A stretch of DNA of 14,886 bases from Anaerolineales bacterium (GCA_025938055.1 JAICQC010000067.1:1-14886); one strand, 5' to 3'. Positions 1 to 7,854 are shown, numbered from the stretch's first letter. The notes: generated by a model from the sequence alone, not told the origin. Translations and numbers: made by a program.

Positions 1-9
1 AATAGATCT

Positions 10-63
10 GTAACAAAACAGTAACAAACTGCCTCGAATCCGAGGCGATTAAGACTGTATAAT
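10..63 (+). promoter_or_regulatory. Putative promoter of the PAS kinase operon with direct repeats and a small palindrome
   Basis: A perfect TATAAT lies at 58-63. No TTGACA-like hexamer sits 16-18 nt upstream. Instead GTAACAAA occurs twice, at 10-17 and 21-28, with starts 11 nt apart, about one helical turn. The inverted repeat GCCTCG/CGAGGC (31-36 and 41-46) covers the -35 position. Direct repeats at this spacing are typical of sites for OmpR/PhoB-type regulators, so this may be an activator-dependent promoter; that reading is inference. Transcription from here would start near 70 and leave a leader of about 265 nt. Confidence 0.42.
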
Positions 64-83
64 ACCCTGCGATAGGACAGGTC

Positions 84-128
84 AGGCTGCTCTCCACCGG
101 AGAAGCAGTTTGATGCTCAACGCAGCCT
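84..128 (+). other. Structured leader segment able to fold two exclusive ways
   Basis: AGGCTGC at 84-90 is perfectly complementary to GCAGCCT at 122-128. Inside it, TCTCC (91-95) can pair with GGAGA (99-103) and AGCA (104-107) with TGCT (114-117), giving a compact three-way junction. Alternatively CTGCTCTCC (87-95) pairs with GGAG (99-102) and AGCAG (104-108) as one long hairpin, which destroys the closing helix. No known riboswitch consensus was recognised. Confidence 0.3.
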
Positions 129-334
129 ATTCCCCAATATTCTGTTCTTAAAATGAGCCTCCCGCGTGTTTTGCGTAGCCCTGCCGAATGGCAGAGCGCT
201 GCATATTTACACGGAGGGACCGATGGTGTCTCCTGATTGTTTAGGAAAGACTATACTAATTATCAAGGCATCTTTGCAGCAAGCGGGAAAATTGTAAGTT
301 TCTTTTATTAATAGACCATGTAGAAGGTAATAAT
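129..334 (+). other. Rest of the leader upstream of the histidine kinase; no gene seen
   Basis: No convincing coding frame is present. A hairpin CTGCC-GAAT-GGCAG lies at 181-194. ACAC (209-212) can pair with GTGT (226-229), or GGAG (213-216) with CTCC (230-233), but not both. A TATACT at 252-257 might be a second -10 box but has no good -35. The ribosome-binding site for the kinase is GAAGG at 323-327, 7 nt before the ATG at 335. An ATG immediately followed by TAG sits at 318-323. Confidence 0.35.
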
Positions 335-3300
335 ATGAAAATGGATCGCAAAGCAAAGACTGGGGCCGCTGCGGAGAAATTACAAGTCACTGGGAAGAGT
401 CGGCGCGTGACCTCAAAATCGGCTTCGATGCCCAACGGAAAACACCCACTGGCATCTTATGAACACATTCCCATCGGAATCGTAGAGTCTTCGCCTGATG
501 GCAAACATCTGAATGTCAACGAGGAATTTTGCCGTATTACAGGCTACCAAAGGCAGGAACTTCTCCAGCTCGGCATTCGCGAGCTCACCTACGAGGAAGA
601 TTACACATTCGATATCAATTTGCACGAGCAGCTTGTTGCAGGAAAAGTCCCATTCTATAAAATCGAAAAGCGGATCAAAAGGAAGGATGGCGGGCTGGTC
701 TGGGTGGAATTGACGCGCTCGCTCGTCCGAGACGAAGAAGGAGAGGCGCTTTACACGGTCGGTGCAGTGCTGGATATTTCAGACCGCAAACATGTGGAAA
801 GAGTCCTGCGTGAATCGGTGGAGCGCCAGCGTCTTGCCACAGAAGCTGCGCGCATGTTCACCTGGGAATGGAATTTCGAAACGCAGATATACACACTCGC
901 AGATAGTTTTGTACAGGTGCTGGGTTTCTCGGGAGACCTGCTTCCTCAGAACAAAATTGACCAGGTGCTCGGGTTGAGCCCTGCGGAGGATGTGCAGCGT
1001 ATCCGCCAGGCGGTGGATAGAGCCATTGAGAGCCGTACAGATCTGCGTTCACTCCAGTTTCGCATGGTCAACCCGGAAAATGGTGAGACCGTCTGGCTGG
1101 AAATGAATGGAAAGGTTGTTTATAACGAACAGGGCAGGGCTGTGCGCATGTTCGGCGTGGCGCAGAATATTACCCAGAGCAAGCTGGCGGAAGAGAAGGA
1201 ACGCCGCTTTGCCGCGAACATGCTGGCTGCTGCGGAGGCGAACGCCAAGTTTCGCACGTTCTTCGACCAGGGTTCTTATTTTGCAGGGGTGATGACTCCC
1301 GACGGCACCATTGTGGAGGCAAACCGTTTATCTCTGGAATTCTGCGGTTTCAAGCGGGAGGATATCGTTGGGAAGAAGTTCTGGGATTGCGGCTGGTGGA
1401 ACCCATCGCCTGCCCTTGTGGAGATGATTCGCAGAGGCACTCAGGAAGCCGCACAGGGAAAGCTCTTCCGACAAGAGTCAAACTACTTCCTGGCAGATGG
1501 CAGCGAACGGTTTGTGGATCTGATCATCGCGCCGGTAAAGGATGAATCGGGTCAATTGCTGTTTCTTGCTCCGACCGGCACCGACATCACCGAACGCAAA
1601 CGGGTCGAGCAGGCGTTGACAGAATTTGCCAGGCAGCAGGAAGCCCTCTATAAACTGGCAGACCAGTTGCATCGCACTGAGTCGGTGGAAGACATCTTCA
1701 ACGCGGCATTGGATGCTATCTTAAGCGCCCTGCACTGCGACCGCGCTTCAATTTTGCTTTTCGACGACAGGGATGTGATGGCGTTTGCTGCCTGGCGCGG
1801 GCTTTCCGATGAGTACCGCCAAGCCACGACTGGACATTCTCCCTGGCAGCGTGGTGTCACCGATGCGGCGCCGATCTGCATCGATGACATTCGTACGGCT
1901 GACCTGGACGAGTCGCTTAAGACAGTGATCGAAGAAGAAGGAATTGGCTCCCTGGCATTTATCCCGCTGGTTTTGAATGGAAACCTGATCGGCAAGTTCA
2001 TGGTGTATTTCAACACACCTCACGTGTTTGGTGCGAGTGAACTCGATCTCAGCTTGACGATCGCGCATCAGCTTGCTTTTGGTATCGACCGCCGACGCGC
2101 GGAAGAAGCCCTGCGTGAAAGTGAGCAGCGTTATCGCTTTATCGTGGAGAACACCTCTGATGGCATTTGGTGGATCGAACTTACCGAGCCCATGCCCATC
2201 TCCCTGCCAGAAGATGAGCAGATCGAGTGGTATTACAACCATGCCGTCATCCGCCAGTGCAATCTGGGTCTGGCGCGCATGTATGGGTATAACGCGGTCG
2301 AGGACGTGATCGGCATGCCGTTGCGCACCGTGATGCCGCCCGAGAACCCGTTGAACCTCGAATTGACGCGCAAGTTTATCCGTTCGGGGTACCGGCTGGT
2401 TGATTCTGAATCGCGCGAAATTGGCGATGGCGGCCGCGAACTGGTCTTCCTTAACAACATGATCGGCGTTATCGAGGAGGGCAAACTCAAAGGAGAATGG
2501 GGAACCAACCGCGATATTACAGAACGCAAACGCGCCGAGGAGGACTTGCGCGCCAGCGAAGAACTCTACCGGACCATTGCCCGCAGCATCCCGGGTGGCG
2601 GCGTCTATGTGGTGGATAAGGACTTCCGCTACCTGATCGCCGAGGGACCGGTGACCGTGGCGTTTGGGCTTTCGCGTGAGATCCTGGAAGGGCGCACGGT
2701 ATCGGAGGTCTTTCCCGATGAGCGCGGCGCAAGGATGGAAGAGCGCCTGCGGCGAACTTTTGCCGGTGAGACTGTCGGTTTCGAGACGAACCACAACGGG
2801 CGTGTCTACTGGACGCAGCAGGCGCCGCTGCTCGATTCCGTTGGGCGTGTGATTATCGTCACCATCGACATCACGGAACGCAAGCAGGCAGAAGATGCAT
2901 TGCGGCAGAGCGAAGAACGTTTTGTACGGTTCATGCAGCATCTGCCCGGGCTTGCATGGATCAAGGATCAGGATGGGCGTTATGTATATGCCAATGCTGC
3001 TGCTGAACGAGCGTTCCATACGCCGGGCGGGCAACTCTACGGCAAGACGGATGAGGATGTCTTCCCGGCGGAAATCGCGGCTCAATTCAGGAGGAATGAT
3101 GAGCTTGTGCTCGCCGATGAGAAGGGTGTCCAGGTCATTGAAACGCTGGAGCAGGAGGATGGCATTCTTCATTATTCGCTGGTCAACAAGTTTCCCATTC
3201 CGGGACCAGATGGCAACATCACACTGATTGGCGGGACTGCTTTCGACATCACTGAGCGCAAGCGGGCAGAAGAAGCCCTCCAGGAATCAGAGGAACGTTT

Positions 3301-5290
3301 CCGTGCCATTCTCAACCAGGCAACCGCCGGAATTGTGCGCAAGGATACCGAGGGCAGACTGGTCTTCGTCAACCAGGCATTCTGCAATATGCTGGGGTAT
3401 ACCGAATCAGAGCTGATTGGCAAAACAGTGTGGGAGTTTATGCACCCGGAGGATGTCGCGGTAAATAAACAGTCTTATGAACGACTGATGGATGAGGGTA
3501 TTCCATTCAAACTCGAAAGACGGTTCCTGCGCAAGGATGGTTCGGTGATCTGGGTGGATGCAAGTGTCTCACCGATTATGGATGCAGATGGCAAACTACA
3601 GTCGGCTGTTGCCGTGGAAGTCGACATTACCAGGCGCAAGCTGGCTCAGAAGGCACTGCGCGACTCCGAGAAGCGTTATCGCAACCTGTTCGATCTGATT
3701 CCCGTGGCGGTGTATAGCTGCGACGCGCAGGGTCTCATCCAGGAATACAATCATCGCGCCGTCGCATTATGGGGACGCGAGCCAGCCCGCAATGATCCGA
3801 ATGAAAAATATTGCGGTTCCTTCCGGATCTATTATCCCGATGGCAGGTTCATGCCGCATGAAGCCTGTCCCATGGCGCGTTCCTTGAGCGGAGAGAGACT
3901 CGAACCACATGAATTCGAAATCCTGGTCGAACGCGAGGATGGCAGTCGGCGAAATGTGCTTGCGCATCCATTGCTGCTGCGGAACGAGCAGGGCGAGATC
4001 ACCGGCGCGATTAATTGCCTGTACGATATTACCGAACGCAAGCAGGCGGAGGAAGCGCTGCGCGAATTGAATCTGCAGTTGGAAAGCCGTGTCCATCAGC
4101 GGACCGCCAGATTGAACGATGCGATCCAGACCCTGCGTGATGAAATTGCCGAGCGTAGAAAGGTGGAGGAGGCATTACGGAAGAGTGAGGCGGTCGCGCG
4201 TGAGAACGAAGAAAAGCTGAGCACACTCTTCGATTTGCTGCCGGTGGGCATCTCATTCCTCGATCGGGAGGGACACATCCTCCAGATGAACTCCGCCCTG
4301 GCAAATATTCTGAAACTGTCTAAAGAGCAGTTGCTGAATCAGGAATATACATCCAGAAAATACATTAAGGCGAACGGCACCCGGATGTTGCCAGCTGAAT
4401 TCGCCAGCCAGCGCGCGCTCACGGAAGGCAAGACCGTGTATAACATCGAAACAGGTACTGTTCTGGAGAATGGTGATGTGGTGTGGACGAGCGTGAGCGC
4501 CGCGCCAGTGGCGGTGGGAAATGTGGACGCAGTGGTGGTTACGGTGGACGTCACCGAGAGCAAACGCGCCGAACGTGCCCTGCAGGAAAGCCGCGAGCGC
4601 CTGCAGGTCCTCTCCCAGCGCCTGGTGGAAGTGCAGGAAGAGGAACGCCGCGCCATTGCCCGTGAACTGCACGACCGCGTGGGGCAAACCCTTGCCGCGC
4701 TGAATATCAATCTCATCATCATCAGCGGACAACTGGCAGAGAAGGTAGACGAACAGGTTCGCGCCCGGCTGAGCGACTCGATGAATCTGGTCGCGGAAAC
4801 GATCACGCTGGTGCGCGATGTGATGTCCAATTTGCGGCCGTCTGTGCTCGACGACTACGGTCTGGAAGCCGCATTGCAATCGTACGTGAGCGACTATATG
4901 ACGCGCTATGAGATCAAGGTCGTGATGGAAAAATCCGAGCCATCCCTGCCGCGGCTGGGTCCCAGCATTGAGATGACGTTCCTGCGGATCGCGCAGGAGG
5001 CTCTGATGAATATCGCACGTCACGCGCGGGCAAGCCAGGTGGTCCTGGCTTTGCAGAGGGAGGAAAACAACGTTTGCATGACCATTCAGGATAATGGCAA
5101 GGGGATCCAATCCTGGCAGGAGGCTAATCGTCCGGGCAGCCACGGGCTTACGATCATGCGCGAGCGGGCCGAGGCATTGGGCGGCACGTTCAAGGTGGTC
5201 TCGGCTCCTGAACAGGGCACCCGGGTTGAGGTGAATATTCCGTTCAAAGAGGGCAACCTGACGGAAACCCGGAAAGAGCTGCTCTCATGA
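335..5290 (+). CDS. Multi-PAS/GAF sensor histidine kinase (HisKA_3, NarX/DesK type), cytosolic
   Basis: This 1651-residue protein is a soluble sensor kinase that should autophosphorylate on His and pass the phosphate to a NarL-type receiver. About nine PAS/PAC units end in recurring DITERK-like linkers at roughly 147, 279, 417, 727, 845, 971, 1097, 1231 and 1405. One GAF domain lies between PAS3 and PAS4 (about 437-588). A coiled-coil-like stretch covers about 1240-1290. The HisKA_3 dimerisation helix carries the phosphoacceptor His1446 in ERRAIARELHDRVGQ. The HATPase has an N box (Asn1559), DNGKG at 1586-1590 and a G2 box GSHGL at 1601-1605. No signal peptide or membrane helix is visible, so its signals should be cytosolic (redox, ligand or light cannot be told apart here). 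Start ATG has a GAAGG site 7 nt upstream. The stop overlaps the next gene's ATG by 4 nt, indicating translational coupling. The fold assignment is solid; the signal is unknown. Confidence 0.95.
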   Translation: MKMDRKAKTGAAAEKLQVTGKSRRVTSKSASMPNGKHPLASYEHIPIGIVESSPDGKHLNVNEEFCRITGYQRQELLQLGIRELTYEEDYTFDINLHEQLVAGKVPFYKIEKRIKRKDGGLVWVELTRSLVRDEEGEALYTVGAVLDISDRKHVERVLRESVERQRLATEAARMFTWEWNFETQIYTLADSFVQVLGFSGDLLPQNKIDQVLGLSPAEDVQRIRQAVDRAIESRTDLRSLQFRMVNPENGETVWLEMNGKVVYNEQGRAVRMFGVAQNITQSKLAEEKERRFAANMLAAAEANAKFRTFFDQGSYFAGVMTPDGTIVEANRLSLEFCGFKREDIVGKKFWDCGWWNPSPALVEMIRRGTQEAAQGKLFRQESNYFLADGSERFVDLIIAPVKDESGQLLFLAPTGTDITERKRVEQALTEFARQQEALYKLADQLHRTESVEDIFNAALDAILSALHCDRASILLFDDRDVMAFAAWRGLSDEYRQATTGHSPWQRGVTDAAPICIDDIRTADLDESLKTVIEEEGIGSLAFIPLVLNGNLIGKFMVYFNTPHVFGASELDLSLTIAHQLAFGIDRRRAEEALRESEQRYRFIVENTSDGIWWIELTEPMPISLPEDEQIEWYYNHAVIRQCNLGLARMYGYNAVEDVIGMPLRTVMPPENPLNLELTRKFIRSGYRLVDSESREIGDGGRELVFLNNMIGVIEEGKLKGEWGTNRDITERKRAEEDLRASEELYRTIARSIPGGGVYVVDKDFRYLIAEGPVTVAFGLSREILEGRTVSEVFPDERGARMEERLRRTFAGETVGFETNHNGRVYWTQQAPLLDSVGRVIIVTIDITERKQAEDALRQSEERFVRFMQHLPGLAWIKDQDGRYVYANAAAERAFHTPGGQLYGKTDEDVFPAEIAAQFRRNDELVLADEKGVQVIETLEQEDGILHYSLVNKFPIPGPDGNITLIGGTAFDITERKRAEEALQESEERFRAILNQATAGIVRKDTEGRLVFVNQAFCNMLGYTESELIGKTVWEFMHPEDVAVNKQSYERLMDEGIPFKLERRFLRKDGSVIWVDASVSPIMDADGKLQSAVAVEVDITRRKLAQKALRDSEKRYRNLFDLIPVAVYSCDAQGLIQEYNHRAVALWGREPARNDPNEKYCGSFRIYYPDGRFMPHEACPMARSLSGERLEPHEFEILVEREDGSRRNVLAHPLLLRNEQGEITGAINCLYDITERKQAEEALRELNLQLESRVHQRTARLNDAIQTLRDEIAERRKVEEALRKSEAVARENEEKLSTLFDLLPVGISFLDREGHILQMNSALANILKLSKEQLLNQEYTSRKYIKANGTRMLPAEFASQRALTEGKTVYNIETGTVLENGDVVWTSVSAAPVAVGNVDAVVVTVDVTESKRAERALQESRERLQVLSQRLVEVQEEERRAIARELHDRVGQTLAALNINLIIISGQLAEKVDEQVRARLSDSMNLVAETITLVRDVMSNLRPSVLDDYGLEAALQSYVSDYMTRYEIKVVMEKSEPSLPRLGPSIEMTFLRIAQEALMNIARHARASQVVLALQREENNVCMTIQDNGKGIQSWQEANRPGSHGLTIMRERAEALGGTFKVVSAPEQGTRVEVNIPFKEGNLTETRKELLS

Positions 5291-5727
5291 TCACGGTCAT
5301 CCTGGCGGACGACCATGCCATCCTGCGCGACGGTTTGCGTTTCCTGCTCGAAGCCGCGGGCGATATACACATCCTTTCCACGGCAGCCAACGGTCAGGAA
5401 GCTGTGGAACAAGCCACGATGCATTGCCCGGATGTTGTGGTGATGGATATCTCCATGCCGGTCATGAGCGGTATCGAGGCGACGAAACACATCTGTAAGA
5501 TCTGCGAAAACACCAAGGTGGCGATCCTTTCGATGCACCATACCACGGAGTACATCCAGCGCGCGCTGGAAGCCGGCGCCGTGGGGTATTTGCTCAAGGA
5601 TTCGGCAGGTGCCGAACTGGTGGCTGCCATCCGTGAGGTGAACAACGGAAAACGATATATCAGCAAAAAGGTCGCCAACAGCCTTGGCGATAGTGATAAC
5701 TTTTTCGGCTCGAAGAGTATTAATTAA
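5287..5727 (+). CDS. NarL-type receiver protein lacking the LuxR HTH output domain
   Basis: This is a 146-residue response regulator and the likely partner of the upstream HisKA_3 kinase, whose stop codon overlaps its ATG. Receiver landmarks are all present: Asp8/Asp9, phosphoacceptor Asp54 in VVVMDISMP, Ser82 and Lys104 in GYLLKD. The sequence NGKRYISKKVANSL is the usual receiver-to-linker region of NarL proteins, but the reading frame then ends after SDNFFGSKSIN, where about 65 residues of LuxR-type helix-turn-helix would normally follow. No HTH-like sequence is seen in other frames downstream, and a strong terminator begins 20 nt after the stop, so a simple frameshift is unlikely. It either acts by protein-protein contact or phosphate relay, or is a fixed C-terminal deletion. 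Confidence 0.9.
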   Translation: MITVILADDHAILRDGLRFLLEAAGDIHILSTAANGQEAVEQATMHCPDVVVMDISMPVMSGIEATKHICKICENTKVAILSMHHTTEYIQRALEAGAVGYLLKDSAGAELVAAIREVNNGKRYISKKVANSLGDSDNFFGSKSIN

Positions 5728-5746
5728 CTGAGTGACAGAGTCAATG

Positions 5747-5785
5747 ATGACGCCAGAACCATTATGGTTCTGGCGTCATTTTGTT
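5747..5785 (+). terminator. Strong rho-independent terminator of the kinase-receiver operon
   Basis: ATGACGCCAGAACCA (5747-5761) is the exact reverse complement of 5765-5779, with a TTA loop, followed by TTTGTT. This gives a perfect 15-bp stem 20 nt after the receiver stop. On the opposite strand the stem is not followed by a T-run, so it serves mainly the + strand. Confidence 0.88.
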
Positions 5786-5825
5786 ACAGCTATCTCTTGA
5801 AGTGTACGGGGATCGATCCGGTCCG

Positions 5826-6734
5826 TTATACCTTAAGTCCTTCGAACTCCTGCACCACCTGTTCTTCCATTTCCGGTGGGATTGCTTCGAGCGGTGGCCT
5901 GACGGACCAGCGCGGCAGTCCGTGCAGGCGGTGCAGCAGAGTCTTCAGGGTTGGCGGGAAGGGCGGATATTTATCGAGGATGTCGCGCTGCCTTTTTATG
6001 CGCGCCTGCGCTCCCATTGACTCCTGTCCGGTGTTCATCGCCTCCCAGACCTCGCGCAGATCGAGTGAGAGAATATTCGCCGGCGCTGTGATACATCCGG
6101 CGGCGGCGTTCTGCATGGCAAGCTGCAGGTAGGAATCCGTGCCGGTCAGCACGACCAGGTCTGCGCCGAACCGTTGGCCAAGAGTGCGCGCCAGCTCAGG
6201 GTCGTGAGAGGAATCCTTAATGCCCGCGAATTGCGTAGGGAAGCTGTCTTTCAGACGCGCCAGCAATTCCACAGAGAGTCCGATCCCTGCCACCTTGGGG
6301 AAATGGTAACCGAGCAACAATCCATCCGCCGGGACAGCTTTCTGAATGAGCTCACTAAACCACAGGAACAAGCCGTTATCTGTGGCTTTGCGGAAGTAAT
6401 ACGGCGGGACGACCAGCACGCCTTCGAACCCTAGATCGAAGGCAAGTTTCGTCAGGTCTATGGTTTCAGAAAGGCTGGGTGTGCCTGTGCCTGCGATCAA
6501 ACGGAAACCGAGCATCGCTTCGCGCGCCGCGCTCGCGGCACGCATGAGCGCTTCGCGCTCGGCAGGCGCGAAGGAGGGTCCCTCGCCGGTGGTACCGAAT
6601 AACACCGTTCCATGGCAACCGCGCGAGGCAAGGAACTGTAGTAAGGCAGGAACAGACTCAAGGTCCAGGGTTGAATCGCGGAGCGGCGTCACCGCCGCGG
6701 CGTAGACTCCTGCAAGGGAATGTTGTGGTGCCAT
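5826..6734 (-). CDS. DHDPS/NAL-family class I aldolase (DapA-like, substrate unknown)
   Basis: The product is a 302-residue (beta/alpha)8 lyase of the dihydrodipicolinate synthase/N-acetylneuraminate lyase family, which forms a Schiff base with pyruvate or a related 2-oxo acid. Visible landmarks are GTTGEG (Thr48/Thr49), PPYYF (Tyr112/Tyr113), the general acid/base Tyr143 in GYHFP, and the Schiff-base Lys173 in GIKDSS. E. coli DapA has YNVPSRTG with Arg138, which binds the carboxylate of aspartate semialdehyde. The matching stretch here is YHFPKVAG, placing Val148 at that position. True DHDPS activity is therefore doubtful, and a 2-keto-3-deoxy sugar acid aldolase or similar is more likely. 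The ATG at 6734 is preceded by an AAGGAG site on the minus strand. No lysine-pathway gene is adjacent. The family call is firm; the substrate is not. Confidence 0.88.
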   Translation of the reverse strand: MAPQHSLAGVYAAAVTPLRDSTLDLESVPALLQFLASRGCHGTVLFGTTGEGPSFAPAEREALMRAASAAREAMLGFRLIAGTGTPSLSETIDLTKLAFDLGFEGVLVVPPYYFRKATDNGLFLWFSELIQKAVPADGLLLGYHFPKVAGIGLSVELLARLKDSFPTQFAGIKDSSHDPELARTLGQRFGADLVVLTGTDSYLQLAMQNAAAGCITAPANILSLDLREVWEAMNTGQESMGAQARIKRQRDILDKYPPFPPTLKTLLHRLHGLPRWSVRPPLEAIPPEMEEQVVQEFEGLKV

Positions 6735-6757
6735 GGGTTCTCCTTAATCGTTTATAC

Positions 6758-6906
6758 CGCGCTGAGCGGAGCCACCGTTCGTCCCTGGCACCGTGCGGCT
6801 TAAGCCGTACCAGGGCAGGTATGGTGGCGCAGTCGAAGCGTCGCTGGAACAACCATTGCGCTTCGACTGCGCGCCTCGACGTACACTCAGCACTCCGCTC
6901 AGCGCG
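6758..6906. repeat. Nested palindromic element (REP/MITE-like) between two minus-strand genes
   Basis: The outer arms are perfect 14-nt inverted repeats: CGCGCTGAGCGGAG at 6758-6771 and CTCCGCTCAGCGCG at 6893-6906. Inside are a second 14-nt pair (GCGCAGTCGAAGCG at 6827-6840 with its complement at 6859-6872) and a third palindrome, CCCTGG/CCAGGG (6783-6788 and 6810-6815) around CGGCTTAAGCCG (6796-6807). No open frame of interest and no clear target-site duplication were seen. From general experience, TTCGACTGCGC/CTCCGCTCAGC-like sequence resembles dispersed extragenic palindromes in environmental bacterial genomes. Confidence 0.7.
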
Positions 6907-6913
6907 AATAACA

Positions 6914-7816
6914 TTACTTCTTCTTGCCCTTATCCGAGCGCGTTTTACGCGCCGGCTTTTTCACTTTATCGTCTACAAACGTGCGTGCTGCCGTCTCGGG
7001 AGGTTGCAACGTCTTGCCTTCCTGCGAAAGATAGCGCTGACGGTCGAGCACCCATAGGTACAGGTCTCCTTCGGTCTTGCCGGGAAATTCCTTCAGGATG
7101 TTTGTATCGCGGATGACCTTGATCACGGGCAGGTAGACATTATCGTACCAGTGGACAACTGCCTCTTCCTCTGAAATATCGCGTTTCCAGTCGAGTCCCA
7201 TGAAGTAGCGATGCACCGCGATGTGTTCCAGCATGCGATCGAAACCATCGGGGATAGTCACTTTGATGTTGGCGTCGGGCCGCAATGTGTCGAGCGAAGT
7301 ACGCTCGAGGAAGTTCACCTTGCTCCCAAGGATTAGCAGGTCCTCCAGTTTGATATCGGGTGTGATGTTGACGCGCGTGGCGCACTCGCGCACCTCAGCT
7401 TCGATGTAGATCTGCCCCTGCTCGCGCGCGACCGACACGCGGTGATGTCCATCCACCACGAAGTAAACCTGTCCCACTTTATAGAGCACAACCGGCGGAA
7501 GGCTGATCTCCTGATAAAAGGCACGGTTGACGCTTTGCCAGCGCTCCGCGAGCTTATCGCTGGCGGGCAGAAAGACGCGGTCGAACTCATGATAACGGTT
7601 CAGGCTTCCGGCGATCTGGTCCACGCGAACGGTCTGCACCCCGCGATAGATCGGACCGCCGATGCGCAATTTTTCCTTGATCTCATCATACGAAAGCAGA
7701 GTGGTTGGTCGACCGGAGAGCGCGCCCCAGGCGCGATTTACAAAGGCTTTGAAACGCGCTCTTTGAAAGTCGGCGCGCGCCTGGTCAGAAAATTGGTCGG
7801 GAAACAGGTCAGACAT
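6914..7816 (-). CDS. ParB/Srx-fold nuclease-like domain protein, function unknown
   Basis: The product is 300 residues long. The central part (about residues 55-145) looks like the ParB N-terminal/sulfiredoxin fold: a YRGVQTVRVDQIAGS strand-helix entry and the hallmark VVDGHHRVSVAREQG (DGHHR at 122-126), where ParB boxes bind nucleotide. No ParB helix-turn-helix follows. Instead there is a C-terminal helical region with IAVHRYFMGLDWKRDIS and a conserved-looking FPGKTEGDLYLWVLDRQRYL (244-263), then a Lys/Arg-rich tail (about 284-300) that could touch nucleic acid. It is not next to parA or an origin, so chromosome partitioning is unlikely. A CTP- or ATP-binding regulator is possible but unproven. 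The ribosome-binding site is weak; the ATG at 7816 is chosen because the protein-like sequence begins there. Confidence 0.75.
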   Translation of the reverse strand: MSDLFPDQFSDQARADFQRARFKAFVNRAWGALSGRPTTLLSYDEIKEKLRIGGPIYRGVQTVRVDQIAGSLNRYHEFDRVFLPASDKLAERWQSVNRAFYQEISLPPVVLYKVGQVYFVVDGHHRVSVAREQGQIYIEAEVRECATRVNITPDIKLEDLLILGSKVNFLERTSLDTLRPDANIKVTIPDGFDRMLEHIAVHRYFMGLDWKRDISEEEAVVHWYDNVYLPVIKVIRDTNILKEFPGKTEGDLYLWVLDRQRYLSQEGKTLQPPETAARTFVDDKVKKPARKTRSDKGKKK

Positions 7817-7848
7817 AATTTGTTCTTAAATTCTTTCTCTCACCCAAA

Positions 7849-7854
7849 ATGATA
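7849..7854 (-). promoter_or_regulatory. Possible -10 box for the ParB-like gene
   Basis: On the minus strand the hexamer reads TATCAT (5 of 6 to TATAAT), about 33 nt before the ATG. The hexamer 17 nt further upstream is a poor match to TTGACA. This is weak evidence; read-through from the phosphoesterase gene is equally possible. Confidence 0.25.

Noticed and set aside
29..48. tRNA T-arm-like CTCGAATCCGAG
   Set aside because: No TTCGAAT loop of proper form, no acceptor or anticodon arm around it; better read as a short palindrome near the promoter.
205..240. GGAGGGACCGATGG-like stretch recalling SAM-I, c-di-GMP-I or fluoride riboswitches
   Set aside because: Only short fragments resemble those consensus sequences. 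The other conserved blocks and the required helices could not be found nearby.
1748..3172. Long minus-strand open frame (474 codons) opposite the histidine kinase
   Set aside because: It lies wholly within clear PAS/GAF coding sequence on the plus strand, has no ribosome-binding site or recognisable domain, and its composition looks like an antisense shadow of a G+C-rich gene.
4253..5143. Second long minus-strand open frame (296 codons) opposite the kinase core
   Set aside because: It overlaps the HisKA_3/HATPase catalytic region, whose motifs are intact on the plus strand; no domain is visible in the antisense product.
5728..5825. Lost LuxR HTH downstream of the receiver gene by frameshift
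   Set aside because: All three forward frames lack an LTPREREVL-like HTH, and a perfect terminator occupies the space.
6751..6756. Minus-strand TATAAA as a promoter of the aldolase gene
   Set aside because: No -35 match upstream, and the predicted start would fall within the AAGGAG ribosome-binding site, making it unlikely.
6758..6906. Insertion sequence with terminal inverted repeats
   Set aside because: No transposase frame fits in 149 bp and no target-site duplication is evident at the flanks, so only a repeat is called.
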